Source: an uncultured Collinsella sp. | GTDB lineage: Bacteria; Actinomycetota; Coriobacteriia; Coriobacteriales; Coriobacteriaceae | Reading direction: 5' to 3' | NCBI GenBank assembly: GCA_902489515.1 | Contig: CABUAL010000025.1 | Span: 1-12,476, forward strand | DNA length: 12,476 nucleotides | In this document: positions 7,122-12,476 of the stretch, piece by piece | Numbering within the stretch: position 1 is the stretch's first letter | How the letters are laid out: each line of letters starts with the position of its first letter | Made by a program: the position numbers and the translations under genes | Notes under the pieces: generated by a model | Databases searched by the model: none | Told to the model about the DNA's origin: nothing | Seen by the model: the letters and a program-made list of their open reading frames with translations, nothing else

Positions 7122-7425
7122 TTTGAAGCGACTCTTCTACTAAGGCCATGCGTTCTCTGAGCCGTGCGTTTTCAGATTCAAGCCTTTTGATTTGAAGCTT
7201 GTTTATCCAGTTTTGCTTGCTTTGCGACTCGAGCGCCAGAATCTCGGCTTCATGCTTGCGAATCACTTTGGTGAGCTTCGCCTTCTCCTTCTCGGCCTTG
7301 CGGCGCTCAATCCATGCTCCGATACCAGCCGCTCCAAACAAACCTACGACGGCGGCAAAGGGCTTGGCCAGTTTCTTCCAATTTTTACTGAGCAGCTGAG
7401 TCGCTTTGCTGAGAAATGAGCCCAT
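7114..7425 (-). CDS. Small single-span membrane protein with coiled coil, first gene of a coupled pair
   Basis: A 103-residue protein: a basic amphipathic start (MGSFLSKATQLLSKNWKKLAK), one short hydrophobic segment (about 22-39, PFAAVVGLFGAAGIGAWI), then a highly charged helix from 40 to the end with heptad-like spacing (EKEKAKLTKVIRKHEAEILA; IKRLESENARLRERMALVEE). This is the look of a membrane-anchored coiled coil facing the cytoplasm. I do not recognise the family. ATG 7425 has AAGGA about 9-10 bases upstream. The stop overlaps the start of the 447-residue gene by 8 bases, so it probably makes a partner or adaptor for that protein. Confidence 0.72.
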   Translation of the reverse strand: MGSFLSKATQLLSKNWKKLAKPFAAVVGLFGAAGIGAWIERRKAEKEKAKLTKVIRKHEAEILALESQSKQNWINKLQIKRLESENARLRERMALVEESLQNV

Positions 7426-7438
7426 CGTCTAAGTCCTT

Positions 7439-7789
7439 CTACTTCTCTACCACGTAACAACGAAACATTTTACCTCGACTTTGCTTCCAGCCTTGATTCC
7501 CAACTTCATCCGGACAGCCCCCAAAGTCAACCGCACATGCCTCACCAACTTTGGGAACCCGATACCCTGAGGCCGGATGAGGAAATCCTGCAATTCGTTG
7601 CAAGCAAATGGGAAAGCTCGCATTCCTCGTCGACGAACCCGCAGAGGCGGACAAGCCCGCTAAGAACCCCAAGCGGAGCGTATGCAAGGCATCGAAAGTC
7701 CTCAGACAGCCAGCGACGAGCACCAAGGCGCAGCAGGCACATAAAAGCAAACGTAGGCTAAGATTGCCCATCCAAGACCAACCGTACAC
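7439..7789 (-). CDS. Doubtful small lipoprotein-like ORF
   Basis: An open frame of 116 codons beginning at GTG 7789 (or ATG at 7771) and ending 13 bases before the next gene. From the ATG it reads MGNLSLRLLLCACCALVLVA then GC, which resembles a lipoprotein signal with an L-V-A-G-C lipobox. The C-terminal part (VPKVGEACAVDFGGCPDEVG and on to KMFRCYVVEK) is cysteine-bearing and soluble. Position and orientation between ATPase and membrane pair favour a real gene, but no clear ribosome site is seen, the middle is unconvincing, and two other minus frames are also partly open. It could be a decayed or frameshifted gene. Confidence 0.35.
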   Translation of the reverse strand: MYGWSWMGNLSLRLLLCACCALVLVAGCLRTFDALHTLRLGFLAGLSASAGSSTRNASFPICLQRIAGFPHPASGYRVPKVGEACAVDFGGCPDEVGNQGWKQSRGKMFRCYVVEK

Positions 7790-7818
7790 AGGCTGGCATC
7801 AAAAGGAGGCATTTGCCC

Positions 7819-9051
7819 CTAGAATGCCCTCCCTTGCTGCATGAACTCGGGGATGTTGGCATGGATAATGCCGTCCCTAAGCTGGATGGGGTCGCTTCGC
7901 GTCAGCAGGTATTTGGGATAGTTATCTCTGATCTGTTCAAACGGTCGGTATTCGCGCTCCTCGGTGGTCTGATCAGCCATGATGGTCATGGCCACCTGAA
8001 CGTATGCGTAGCCCATCTCGGGGTTTCTGAGGATGAAGTCGCATTCCAGCTTGCCGATGCGTCCGACGCTGACCTTGCAACCCTGCGCGAGAGCGTAGCG
8101 ATAAACGATGTTCTCGAGGACGGGCCCGTAGCTGATGCGGTTGTCGGTGTTGAGGGCGAAGTAGAAGCTCAGGTCCGCCAGGTAGTACTTTTGCTCGCCC
8201 CGCAGCGATTTCCGCGACTTCAGGTCGAAGCGGGCGCACTTGCTGACGATCTTCGCGTCTTCGAGGATCTGGAGGTATCGCGCGAGCGTCTCGCGCTTGA
8301 CCTTCACGCCCTGCTTGCTCTCGAGGTCGGATTGGATGTTCGCAAGCGACGTGGTGGCGCCGAAGTTGTTGATGACGTAGTCGCGCACCTGGTTGAACAC
8401 GGAGACGTTCTTTATCTTCACGCGCCTGCGGATGTCCTTTTCGAAGATTTCCTCGATAACGGCGGCAACGTAAGCGCGCTTGTCTGCGAGCTCGGGGTAA
8501 TCCATCGCCTTCGGGAAACCGCCCTCGAGGATGTAGGCGTCGAACTCCGCGACCGGGTTCGGGTTCACGGGCAGTCCCAAGAAGCGCTTCATCTGGCAAT
8601 ACTCGCCGAAGTCCAGCGTCTGCATCTCGAATTCGATGTAGCGCCCGGTCAGCTTCGTGGCCAGTTCGCCCGAGAGCAGGTAGGAGTTTGAGCCGGTGAT
8701 GAAGATGGAGAAGCCGCCTTCGGTGCGGAACCCGTTGAGCACGTCCTCGAAGCCGCCGACGTTTTGCACCTCGTCGATGAAGAGGTACTTCGTCCCCGAG
8801 ATGCCGAGCAGGGGCTCGACGAGGGCCTCGAGCTGTTCCGGGGCCTTGACGGATCGGTACCCGTATCGGTCTAGGTCGAAAAAGACGATGTGCTCGTCAT
8901 CGACGCCTTCTGCCCTCAGCTCTTCGGCGATGCACTGCATGAGGCAGGACTTACCGCAGCGGCGGACGCCGGTGATGACCTTGATCATCCCGTCGTCATG
9001 GTAGAAGCCGCGGATCTTCTTCAGGTAGTTTTCTCTAGGGAACAAACGCAC
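7819..9051 (-). CDS. AAA_14/DUF4143 family ATPase
   Basis: A 410-residue ATPase of the widespread AAA_14-DUF4143 type, whose cell role is generally unknown. Walker A is GVRRCGKS (28-35), Walker B YLFIDEVQ (89-96), and a sensor-like TGSNSYLLSG follows (119-128). The DUF4143 part occupies about 195-400, with a helix-turn-helix-like middle (235-265) and a PD-(D/E)XK-like tail (KLECDFIL, 334-341; YAYVQVA, 348-354). All core ATPase residues are present. The start is GTG 9051 with GGAG 5 bases upstream; no better ATG exists before Met22. The leader hairpin covers that ribosome site. It has its own promoter, and a 390-base gap separates it from the membrane pair. Toxin-like roles have been proposed for some relatives, not shown here. 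Confidence 0.88.
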   Translation of the reverse strand: MRLFPRENYLKKIRGFYHDDGMIKVITGVRRCGKSCLMQCIAEELRAEGVDDEHIVFFDLDRYGYRSVKAPEQLEALVEPLLGISGTKYLFIDEVQNVGGFEDVLNGFRTEGGFSIFITGSNSYLLSGELATKLTGRYIEFEMQTLDFGEYCQMKRFLGLPVNPNPVAEFDAYILEGGFPKAMDYPELADKRAYVAAVIEEIFEKDIRRRVKIKNVSVFNQVRDYVINNFGATTSLANIQSDLESKQGVKVKRETLARYLQILEDAKIVSKCARFDLKSRKSLRGEQKYYLADLSFYFALNTDNRISYGPVLENIVYRYALAQGCKVSVGRIGKLECDFILRNPEMGYAYVQVAMTIMADQTTEEREYRPFEQIRDNYPKYLLTRSDPIQLRDGIIHANIPEFMQQGRAF

Positions 9052-9082
9052 ACTGGCTCCAATCTTCGTTGGAGCCAGTATA
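9052..9082 (-). promoter_or_regulatory. Promoter -10 and 11-bp inverted repeat covering the ATPase ribosome site
   Basis: ACTGGCTCCAA (9052-9062) and TTGGAGCCAGT (9069-9079) are perfect inverted arms around a 6-base loop, ending directly before the GTG start. On the minus strand a TATACT box (9082-9077) overlaps the outer arm, so transcription would start within the repeat. The inner arm next to the start contains the GGAG ribosome site. The repeat can act as operator DNA or as an RNA hairpin blocking translation. No clear -35 box is visible. Confidence 0.6.
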
Positions 9083-9100
9083 TCAAATTACAGGTTTATT

Positions 9101-9154
9101 GGGGTATTCCTTATCGCTAAAACGATTCATACCCCCATAACTAAGGAATTTCCT
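9101..9154. repeat. Interleaved inverted repeats beside the right att-like core
   Basis: GGGGTAT (9101-9107) matches ATACCCC (9129-9135), and ATTCCTTA (9106-9113) matches TAAGGAAT (9142-9149). The two pairs interleave and overlap, so they cannot both form simple stems. A third small palindrome, AGGAA-T-TTCCT (9144-9154), abuts the core repeat. This clustering is typical of sites bound by recombinases, but function is not shown. Confidence 0.4.
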
Positions 9155-9167
9155 ACTCCCACTCGAT
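9153..9167 (-). repeat. Central att-like repeat (guaA 3'-end core), copy 2
   Basis: TCCCACTCGAT (9157-9167) repeats copy 1 exactly. On the minus strand it again encodes Ile-Glu-Trp-Glu followed by a stop (TAG, 9155-9153). The frame in front of it (PAAPV) differs from copy 1 (GRTEA), so the identity is limited to the core plus a TA two bases away. It lies about 120 bases from the end of the integrase-linked regulator gene, the place where an element end is expected. Reading it as the junction between module A and element B is inference. Confidence 0.6.
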
Positions 9168-9281
9168 AACGGGTGCCGCAGGTAAATGAGGCGCTCGTTT
9201 TGCCTCAGTCCGTTCTATCAGGCATTCTCCCATCGCCGTTTGATACTCATTTGGTCCTCACGCCGGCTAATCTGACCACAA

Positions 9282-10418
9282 TTAGGGCAGGGCATACCCC
9301 TTCTTAAATCGCTCGTCAAAGGGACAGAAATCGCTATAGACATAGCCGTCAATAAGCGATGAACCGTTCGGTTGGCGTATCTCATGCTGTCGGAACTTCT
9401 CGACATAGCCATCGGACTTATCGTGCTCGAAATAGTCGAACTGATCAAGCCATTCGTCGTATTCATCGGCCCGCTTCACGCGCGTTTCATACCTCTTCGC
9501 CCATTCAAAAAGAAAAGAGTCGGGAACAGGCGCTCTCGCTAGAAGCGCCGGCCCCTCTTCCAGCTGAACCGGAATCAATCCATATGAAGCCGAGAGCTGA
9601 AATAGCGCATGAGCAGCTTGAACAGGACTACCGAAATCGGTAAATACAAGCGCTCCCCTCTTCACCTCAAGAGCGCTGGACAGTTTTTGAAGCGCCGCAT
9701 ATTTCGGCACCCTAGCCCCCTGCTCATACGAGCGTAGCGTTGCGAGGGAGAGATCGGCCTCTCGGGCCAAATCCAGCTGGGTCTTTGCAGGGGTACACCG
9801 CGCCCTTAGCTCTGGCAGCTTCTTGGACTGCATCCTATTTTGCCAGGGCGTAATCGGCACCCAGGACTCTCGCGGATCATATTCATATCGAAGGGGAAAC
9901 TGGGACGGATCAAAGTCTGCTGCGTAGTTGTCCTTCCATCTTTCATAGTCGTCTCGGTCGGAGTCGCTCTCGATCTGAGCATACTGAGCGGCCCACTTTT
10001 TTAGAAACGCCTTCATGAAGGGCGAGGTCGGCTTGAGCGCAGAATAGTGCTCGTTTGCAACAGGCTCGAATCCGTATGTCGCGGCGAATTGGAAAAAAGC
10101 CTGAGCAATCAGATCCGTATCACTGAAGTCGTAATAGTGCAGCGACTCGGCCCGTATTCCGAAAGCATTCGCAAGTCTATCCAAATGCTCCTCCTTCGGG
10201 GCGGACTTCATCAGCTCGTAATTTCTTAAGGCCGATTCCGGGATTCCCGCTGCCTGCGCGGCCACCTTTCGAGTCCATTTTCGCGTCGAACGAAGACGAA
10301 GCAGCTTCTGAGACAGCTGCTGCCTTCCCCAGCGTTTACTCGTCTGTTCCCATTCCCTATCGACCACATATGACGACAAAGCTTCCGAAATTGCACCTAC
10401 GCAGTCGACGGCAGTCAT
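9282..10418 (-). CDS. XRE-type regulator with two tandem HTH units
   Basis: A 378-residue DNA-binding protein, likely the control protein of element B. It is built from two similar units. Unit 1 (about 38-165) has an XRE-type HTH (WTRKVAAQAAGIPESALRNY, 48-67) followed by IAQAFFQFAATYGFEPV and a W-A-x-x-Y segment. Unit 2 (about 201-330) has TQLDLAREADLSLATLRSYE (213-232), then AAHALFQLSASYGLIPV and EWAKRY. The same order and spacing point to internal duplication. ATG 10418 has GGAGGT 8 bases upstream. It is divergent from xis-int, with a shared control region between them. Its base composition is lower in GC than that of int. Whether it represses or activates excision cannot be told. Confidence 0.82.
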   Translation of the reverse strand: MTAVDCVGAISEALSSYVVDREWEQTSKRWGRQQLSQKLLRLRSTRKWTRKVAAQAAGIPESALRNYELMKSAPKEEHLDRLANAFGIRAESLHYYDFSDTDLIAQAFFQFAATYGFEPVANEHYSALKPTSPFMKAFLKKWAAQYAQIESDSDRDDYERWKDNYAADFDPSQFPLRYEYDPRESWVPITPWQNRMQSKKLPELRARCTPAKTQLDLAREADLSLATLRSYEQGARVPKYAALQKLSSALEVKRGALVFTDFGSPVQAAHALFQLSASYGLIPVQLEEGPALLARAPVPDSFLFEWAKRYETRVKRADEYDEWLDQFDYFEHDKSDGYVEKFRQHEIRQPNGSSLIDGYVYSDFCPFDERFKKGYALP

Positions 10419-10609
10419 CCAAATACACCTCCAACAAATAGTTGCCTCAAGTGTACACGTGAAACCTTATGTGTGCAGAAAATGTATTAGATGCGATTTC
10501 CGCAGCAAGATTGAAGTCAATTTCTAATTTTTGTAGCACTTGAGGCTTTTTTTGGACATAATCAAGACAAGGGGGCAACCGGTGCCCCACCCTGGAAAGG
10601 AGACTACAT
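10419..10609. promoter_or_regulatory. Divergent control region between the XRE regulator and xis
   Basis: GCCTCAAGTG (10444-10453) and CACTTGAGGC (10537-10546) form a 10-bp inverted repeat 83 bases apart, so CACTTGAGGC faces each divergent gene in the same orientation. The first is embedded in GTGTACAC (10451-10458), itself a palindrome. On the plus side CATAAT (10557-10562) is a possible -10 box, with the repeat in its spacer. ATTGA-AG-TCAAT (10510-10521) is a smaller palindrome. These are good candidate operators for the two-HTH regulator, allowing DNA looping. Confidence 0.5.
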
Positions 10610-10819
10610 ATGACACGTCAGCTTATCGGCGCGGAGGAGGTTGCCGAGATCACGGGCATGAGCAAGTCCTATTCGTTCAAGCTGATCAAGACTTTGAATG
10701 CAGAGCTTGCAGCTCAGGGGATCATGACCATCCCCGGGAAGGTCCAGCGCTCGTATTTCGAGGCACGCCTTCTCTCCACCCCTTCTAAGCAGAAGGTGGC
10801 GATGGCCCATGTCGGTTAG
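10610..10819 (+). CDS. xis: Excisionase-like small HTH protein
   Basis: A 69-residue basic winged-HTH protein of the Tn916/ICE excisionase type, expected to bend att DNA and direct the adjacent integrase toward excision. The start LIGAEEVAEITGMSKSYSFK (residues 5-24) is the typical recognition helix region, followed by LIKTLNAELAAQGI and the GKVQRSYFEARL stretch that matches the family ending in a YF-E motif. ATG 10610 has AGGAG 7-8 bases upstream. Its last 11 bases overlap the integrase start, giving tight coupling. Call from motif order and context. Confidence 0.82.
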   Translation: MTRQLIGAEEVAEITGMSKSYSFKLIKTLNAELAAQGIMTIPGKVQRSYFEARLLSTPSKQKVAMAHVG

Positions 10820-11873
10820 CCGCGACAAGAAGCGCGGGACCTGGACAGTCGAGGCTTGGTATCGCAACTCTATGGGCGAGCGTCATAAGAAGACGAAGCG
10901 CGGGTTCGCCTCCAAGAAGGAGGCTGTGGCTTGGGAGCGCGACTTCCTCGCCTCCTGCGACGAGCGTGTCGAGGTCACCGTCGAGGCCTTCGTCAAAACC
11001 ATGTACGCACGTGACATCTACCCTCGACTGCGAGTCGGCACCAGGCTCACCAAGGATGCCATTATCGACAAGTACATCCTGCCCATTTTTGGCCCCATGC
11101 GCCTTTGTGACGTCAAGGCCGCGGACGTGGTGCGTTGGGAGAATTGGCTCCTTGAGCAGAACCTGTCGCAGAGCTATCTCCACACCATCTGCAACCAGTT
11201 CTCAGCCATCTTCAACCACGCCGTCCGATTCTACCGCCTGCCCCAGAATCCCATGTTGGCGGCGGGAAAGGTCGGCTCCAAGCGCCCCGAGAAGGAGATG
11301 CTCTACTGGACCCCTGCCGAGTTCAAGCGCTTCTCCCAGGCCATCGAGGACAAGCCGCTCATCTACCTTGCATTCCTCACGCTCTACCTCTCGGGCTGTC
11401 GCGAGGGCGAGCTCCTCGCCCTCCGTCCGGAAGACATCGACTTCAATCTCAACGTTATCCGTATCCGTCATTCCTACGCCCGCATCAAGGGCGAAGACGT
11501 TATCGGTCCACCCAAGACGCGCGCCTCGAAGCGGGACATCGTCATGCCGAGCCTCCTTCGTGAGGAGCTGCGTGATTATCTGTCGACAAATCCCGAGATC
11601 GCCCCTATCGACCGGCTCTTCCCCGTCACGAAGCACGCGTTGTCGCATGAGATGAAGAGGGGTTGCGAGCTCTCGGGCGTGAAGCGCATCCGCATCCACG
11701 ACATCCGCCACTCGCATGTCAGTGCGCTCATCAACAGCGGCTACTCGCCCACGGCGATCGCCGACCGCATGGGTCACGAGACCGCCGAGGTCACGGAGAT
11801 GTACTCGCATCTTTTCCCCTCGACCCAGCACGACCTCGTGGAGGCGCTGGACGAGGTGATGTCGGATGTCTAG
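10809..11873 (+). CDS. int: Tyrosine recombinase (integrase)
   Basis: A 354-residue site-specific recombinase that would insert and excise element B. It has an N-terminal arm-binding region (about 5-45, RGTWTVEAWYRN and KKTKRGFASKKEA), a SAM-like core-binding domain (55-150) and the catalytic domain (165-345). The full active-site set is visible: Arg198 (SGCREGEL), Lys236 (PPKTRASKR), His297 and Arg300 (HDIRHSH), His323 (MGHE) and the nucleophile Tyr332 (MYSHL). No lesion is seen, so it should be active. It overlaps xis by 11 bases and the next gene by 8. Its target is proposed to be the guaA 3' end, given the core repeat at 9157-9167. Confidence 0.95.
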   Translation: MSVSRDKKRGTWTVEAWYRNSMGERHKKTKRGFASKKEAVAWERDFLASCDERVEVTVEAFVKTMYARDIYPRLRVGTRLTKDAIIDKYILPIFGPMRLCDVKAADVVRWENWLLEQNLSQSYLHTICNQFSAIFNHAVRFYRLPQNPMLAAGKVGSKRPEKEMLYWTPAEFKRFSQAIEDKPLIYLAFLTLYLSGCREGELLALRPEDIDFNLNVIRIRHSYARIKGEDVIGPPKTRASKRDIVMPSLLREELRDYLSTNPEIAPIDRLFPVTKHALSHEMKRGCELSGVKRIRIHDIRHSHVSALINSGYSPTAIADRMGHETAEVTEMYSHLFPSTQHDLVEALDEVMSDV

Positions 11874-12315
11874 GCCGATTGTGGACGCCAAGGGACGCCG
11901 TCGCTGCAAGACCATCGCCTTCCGCATGTCGCCCGCAGAGGCGGACCAGCTCGACCTCCGCGTCGCTTTGAGCGGTCTGTCGAAGCAGGACTTCATCGCG
12001 AGAAGCCTGCTGGAAGGCACTTTTACTGTGGTCGCAACCACCCGTATGCGCAAGGCGGTTAAGGAGCGCATGGGACCTGTCGTAGCGGAACTCCGGCGTA
12101 TCCGGCGCGCAGGAGATATGGACGACGAGCTCGTCGAGTCGCTTGAGACGCTCGCCGCCTTTGCCGGATCGTTCGCGTCCGAGCGCTCCCCTGTGGAGCT
12201 TGAAGACGCCCTAATCGCAAACCTGGGTCTGGACGACGGCCTCCCCTACCAAAGCTCGGCCGTCGCCCAAAAACATGAGCCCACACGCAAGGAGGACTCT
12301 GTCGATGAATCTTAG
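11866..12315 (+). CDS. Ribbon-helix-helix relaxosome-type protein (MobC-like)
   Basis: A 149-residue protein. Residues 12-50 (RRCKTIAFRMSPAEADQLDL, then RVALSGLSKQDFIARSLLEG) match the N-terminal ribbon-helix-helix of MobC-like accessory proteins that help a relaxase nick at oriT in mobilizable elements. The middle is helical and charged; the C-terminal 45 residues look disordered. ATG 11866 lies in ATGTCTAG and overlaps the int stop by 8 bases. Linking it to int suggests element B is mobilizable and coordinates excision with transfer. No relaxase is in the window, so the mobilization role is inferred. It could also be a plain RHH regulator. Confidence 0.68.
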   Translation: MSRPIVDAKGRRRCKTIAFRMSPAEADQLDLRVALSGLSKQDFIARSLLEGTFTVVATTRMRKAVKERMGPVVAELRRIRRAGDMDDELVESLETLAAFAGSFASERSPVELEDALIANLGLDDGLPYQSSAVAQKHEPTRKEDSVDES

Positions 12316-12476
12316 CATGATGAATTCCGCCCGACGCCGCGCCGTCTTGCGCGACTACCGCCTCGACCACCCCTTGTCGGAGGAAGAGCTGGTCGAGCGC
12401 CTTATCGACACGGAGCTTCGCCTCCGCCGGCTCGAAGCACTTGCCTCCAGCCGTGCGTCGTCGCTATCGCGCCACC
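12305..12476 (+). CDS. Unknown protein of element B, N-terminal part
   Basis: Begins at ATG 12305 with AAGGAGG 9 bases upstream and overlaps the preceding stop by 11 bases; it runs off the right edge after 57 codons. The visible part is highly charged and helical (MNLSMMNSARRRAVLRDYRL, then EEELVERLIDTELRLRRLEA), with almost only G/C third positions. I do not recognise it. It is the fourth gene of the coupled xis-int chain, a place often holding replication or mobilization genes. Confidence 0.65.
   Translation, partial: MNLSMMNSARRRAVLRDYRLDHPLSEEELVERLIDTELRLRRLEALASSRASSLSRH

Noticed and set aside
7701..7812. Minus-strand 36-residue frame with a membrane-like helix, starting 6 bases after the ATPase stop
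   Set aside because: It has only a poor GGGG site at bad spacing and conflicts with the longer lipoprotein-like frame. Too short to support alone.
9153..9259. Minus-strand frame of about 34 codons ending in Pro-Val-Ile-Glu-Trp-Glu
   Set aside because: I considered a small gene, but there is no start with a ribosome site and only the terminal peptide is shared with copy 1. The att-like core explains it better.
9218..9295. Minus-strand 25-residue frame with a CPNC motif overlapping the regulator's end
   Set aside because: A single C-x-x-C in a very short frame, with no properly spaced ribosome site; chance is likely.

Overview
The window looks like accessory DNA inserted next to a sugar-uptake locus of a high-GC Gram-positive bacterium. 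GC-rich third codon positions, strong AGGAGG-type ribosome sites, a LevR-like regulator beside a mannose-family PTS and Tn916-style xis/int genes together suggest a Coriobacteriia member of Actinomycetota (Collinsella/Olsenella-like). That placement is inference; no rRNA or complete housekeeping marker is present.

Left part (1-3760, minus strand): a PTS locus read right to left. A 913-residue LevR/ManR-type regulator is followed by EIIB and the start of EIIC, which runs off the left edge. The regulator keeps the family layout and the EIIA-like phospho-site histidine, but its AAA+ domain has lost the Walker B acids, the GAFTGA loop and the arginine-finger pair. A 16-bp palindrome holding the ribosome site lies at its start.

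Scar (about 3890-4500): a debris zone. It holds a short minus-strand fragment resembling MTA/SAH nucleosidase, abutting a 3' fragment of a DUF3800 gene on the plus strand. Repeats and a minus-strand terminator follow.

Module A (about 4507-9157): flanked by two directly repeated 11-bp sequences, TCCCACTCGAT. On the minus strand both encode Ile-Glu-Trp-Glu-stop, the conserved end of GMP synthase (GuaA), and the guaA 3' end is a known integration target. The module has no recombinase. It carries a DUF3800 gene behind a promoter and an intrinsic terminator, a translationally coupled pair of putative membrane-associated proteins, a doubtful small lipoprotein-like ORF, and an AAA_14/DUF4143 ATPase with a hairpin over its ribosome site. 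It reads as a cargo or defence-type module parked at guaA.

Element B (about 9157 to the right edge): the left end of an integrative, probably mobilizable element. A regulator with two tandem HTH units is divergent from xis-int-mobC-orf, whose genes overlap by 8-11 bp. The two sides share a 10-bp inverted repeat, CACTTGAGGC, near each start.

The simplest reading is tandem accretion at guaA: two elements side by side, plus debris of older ones. It predicts an intact guaA on the minus strand beyond the right edge, ending in a third copy of the core.
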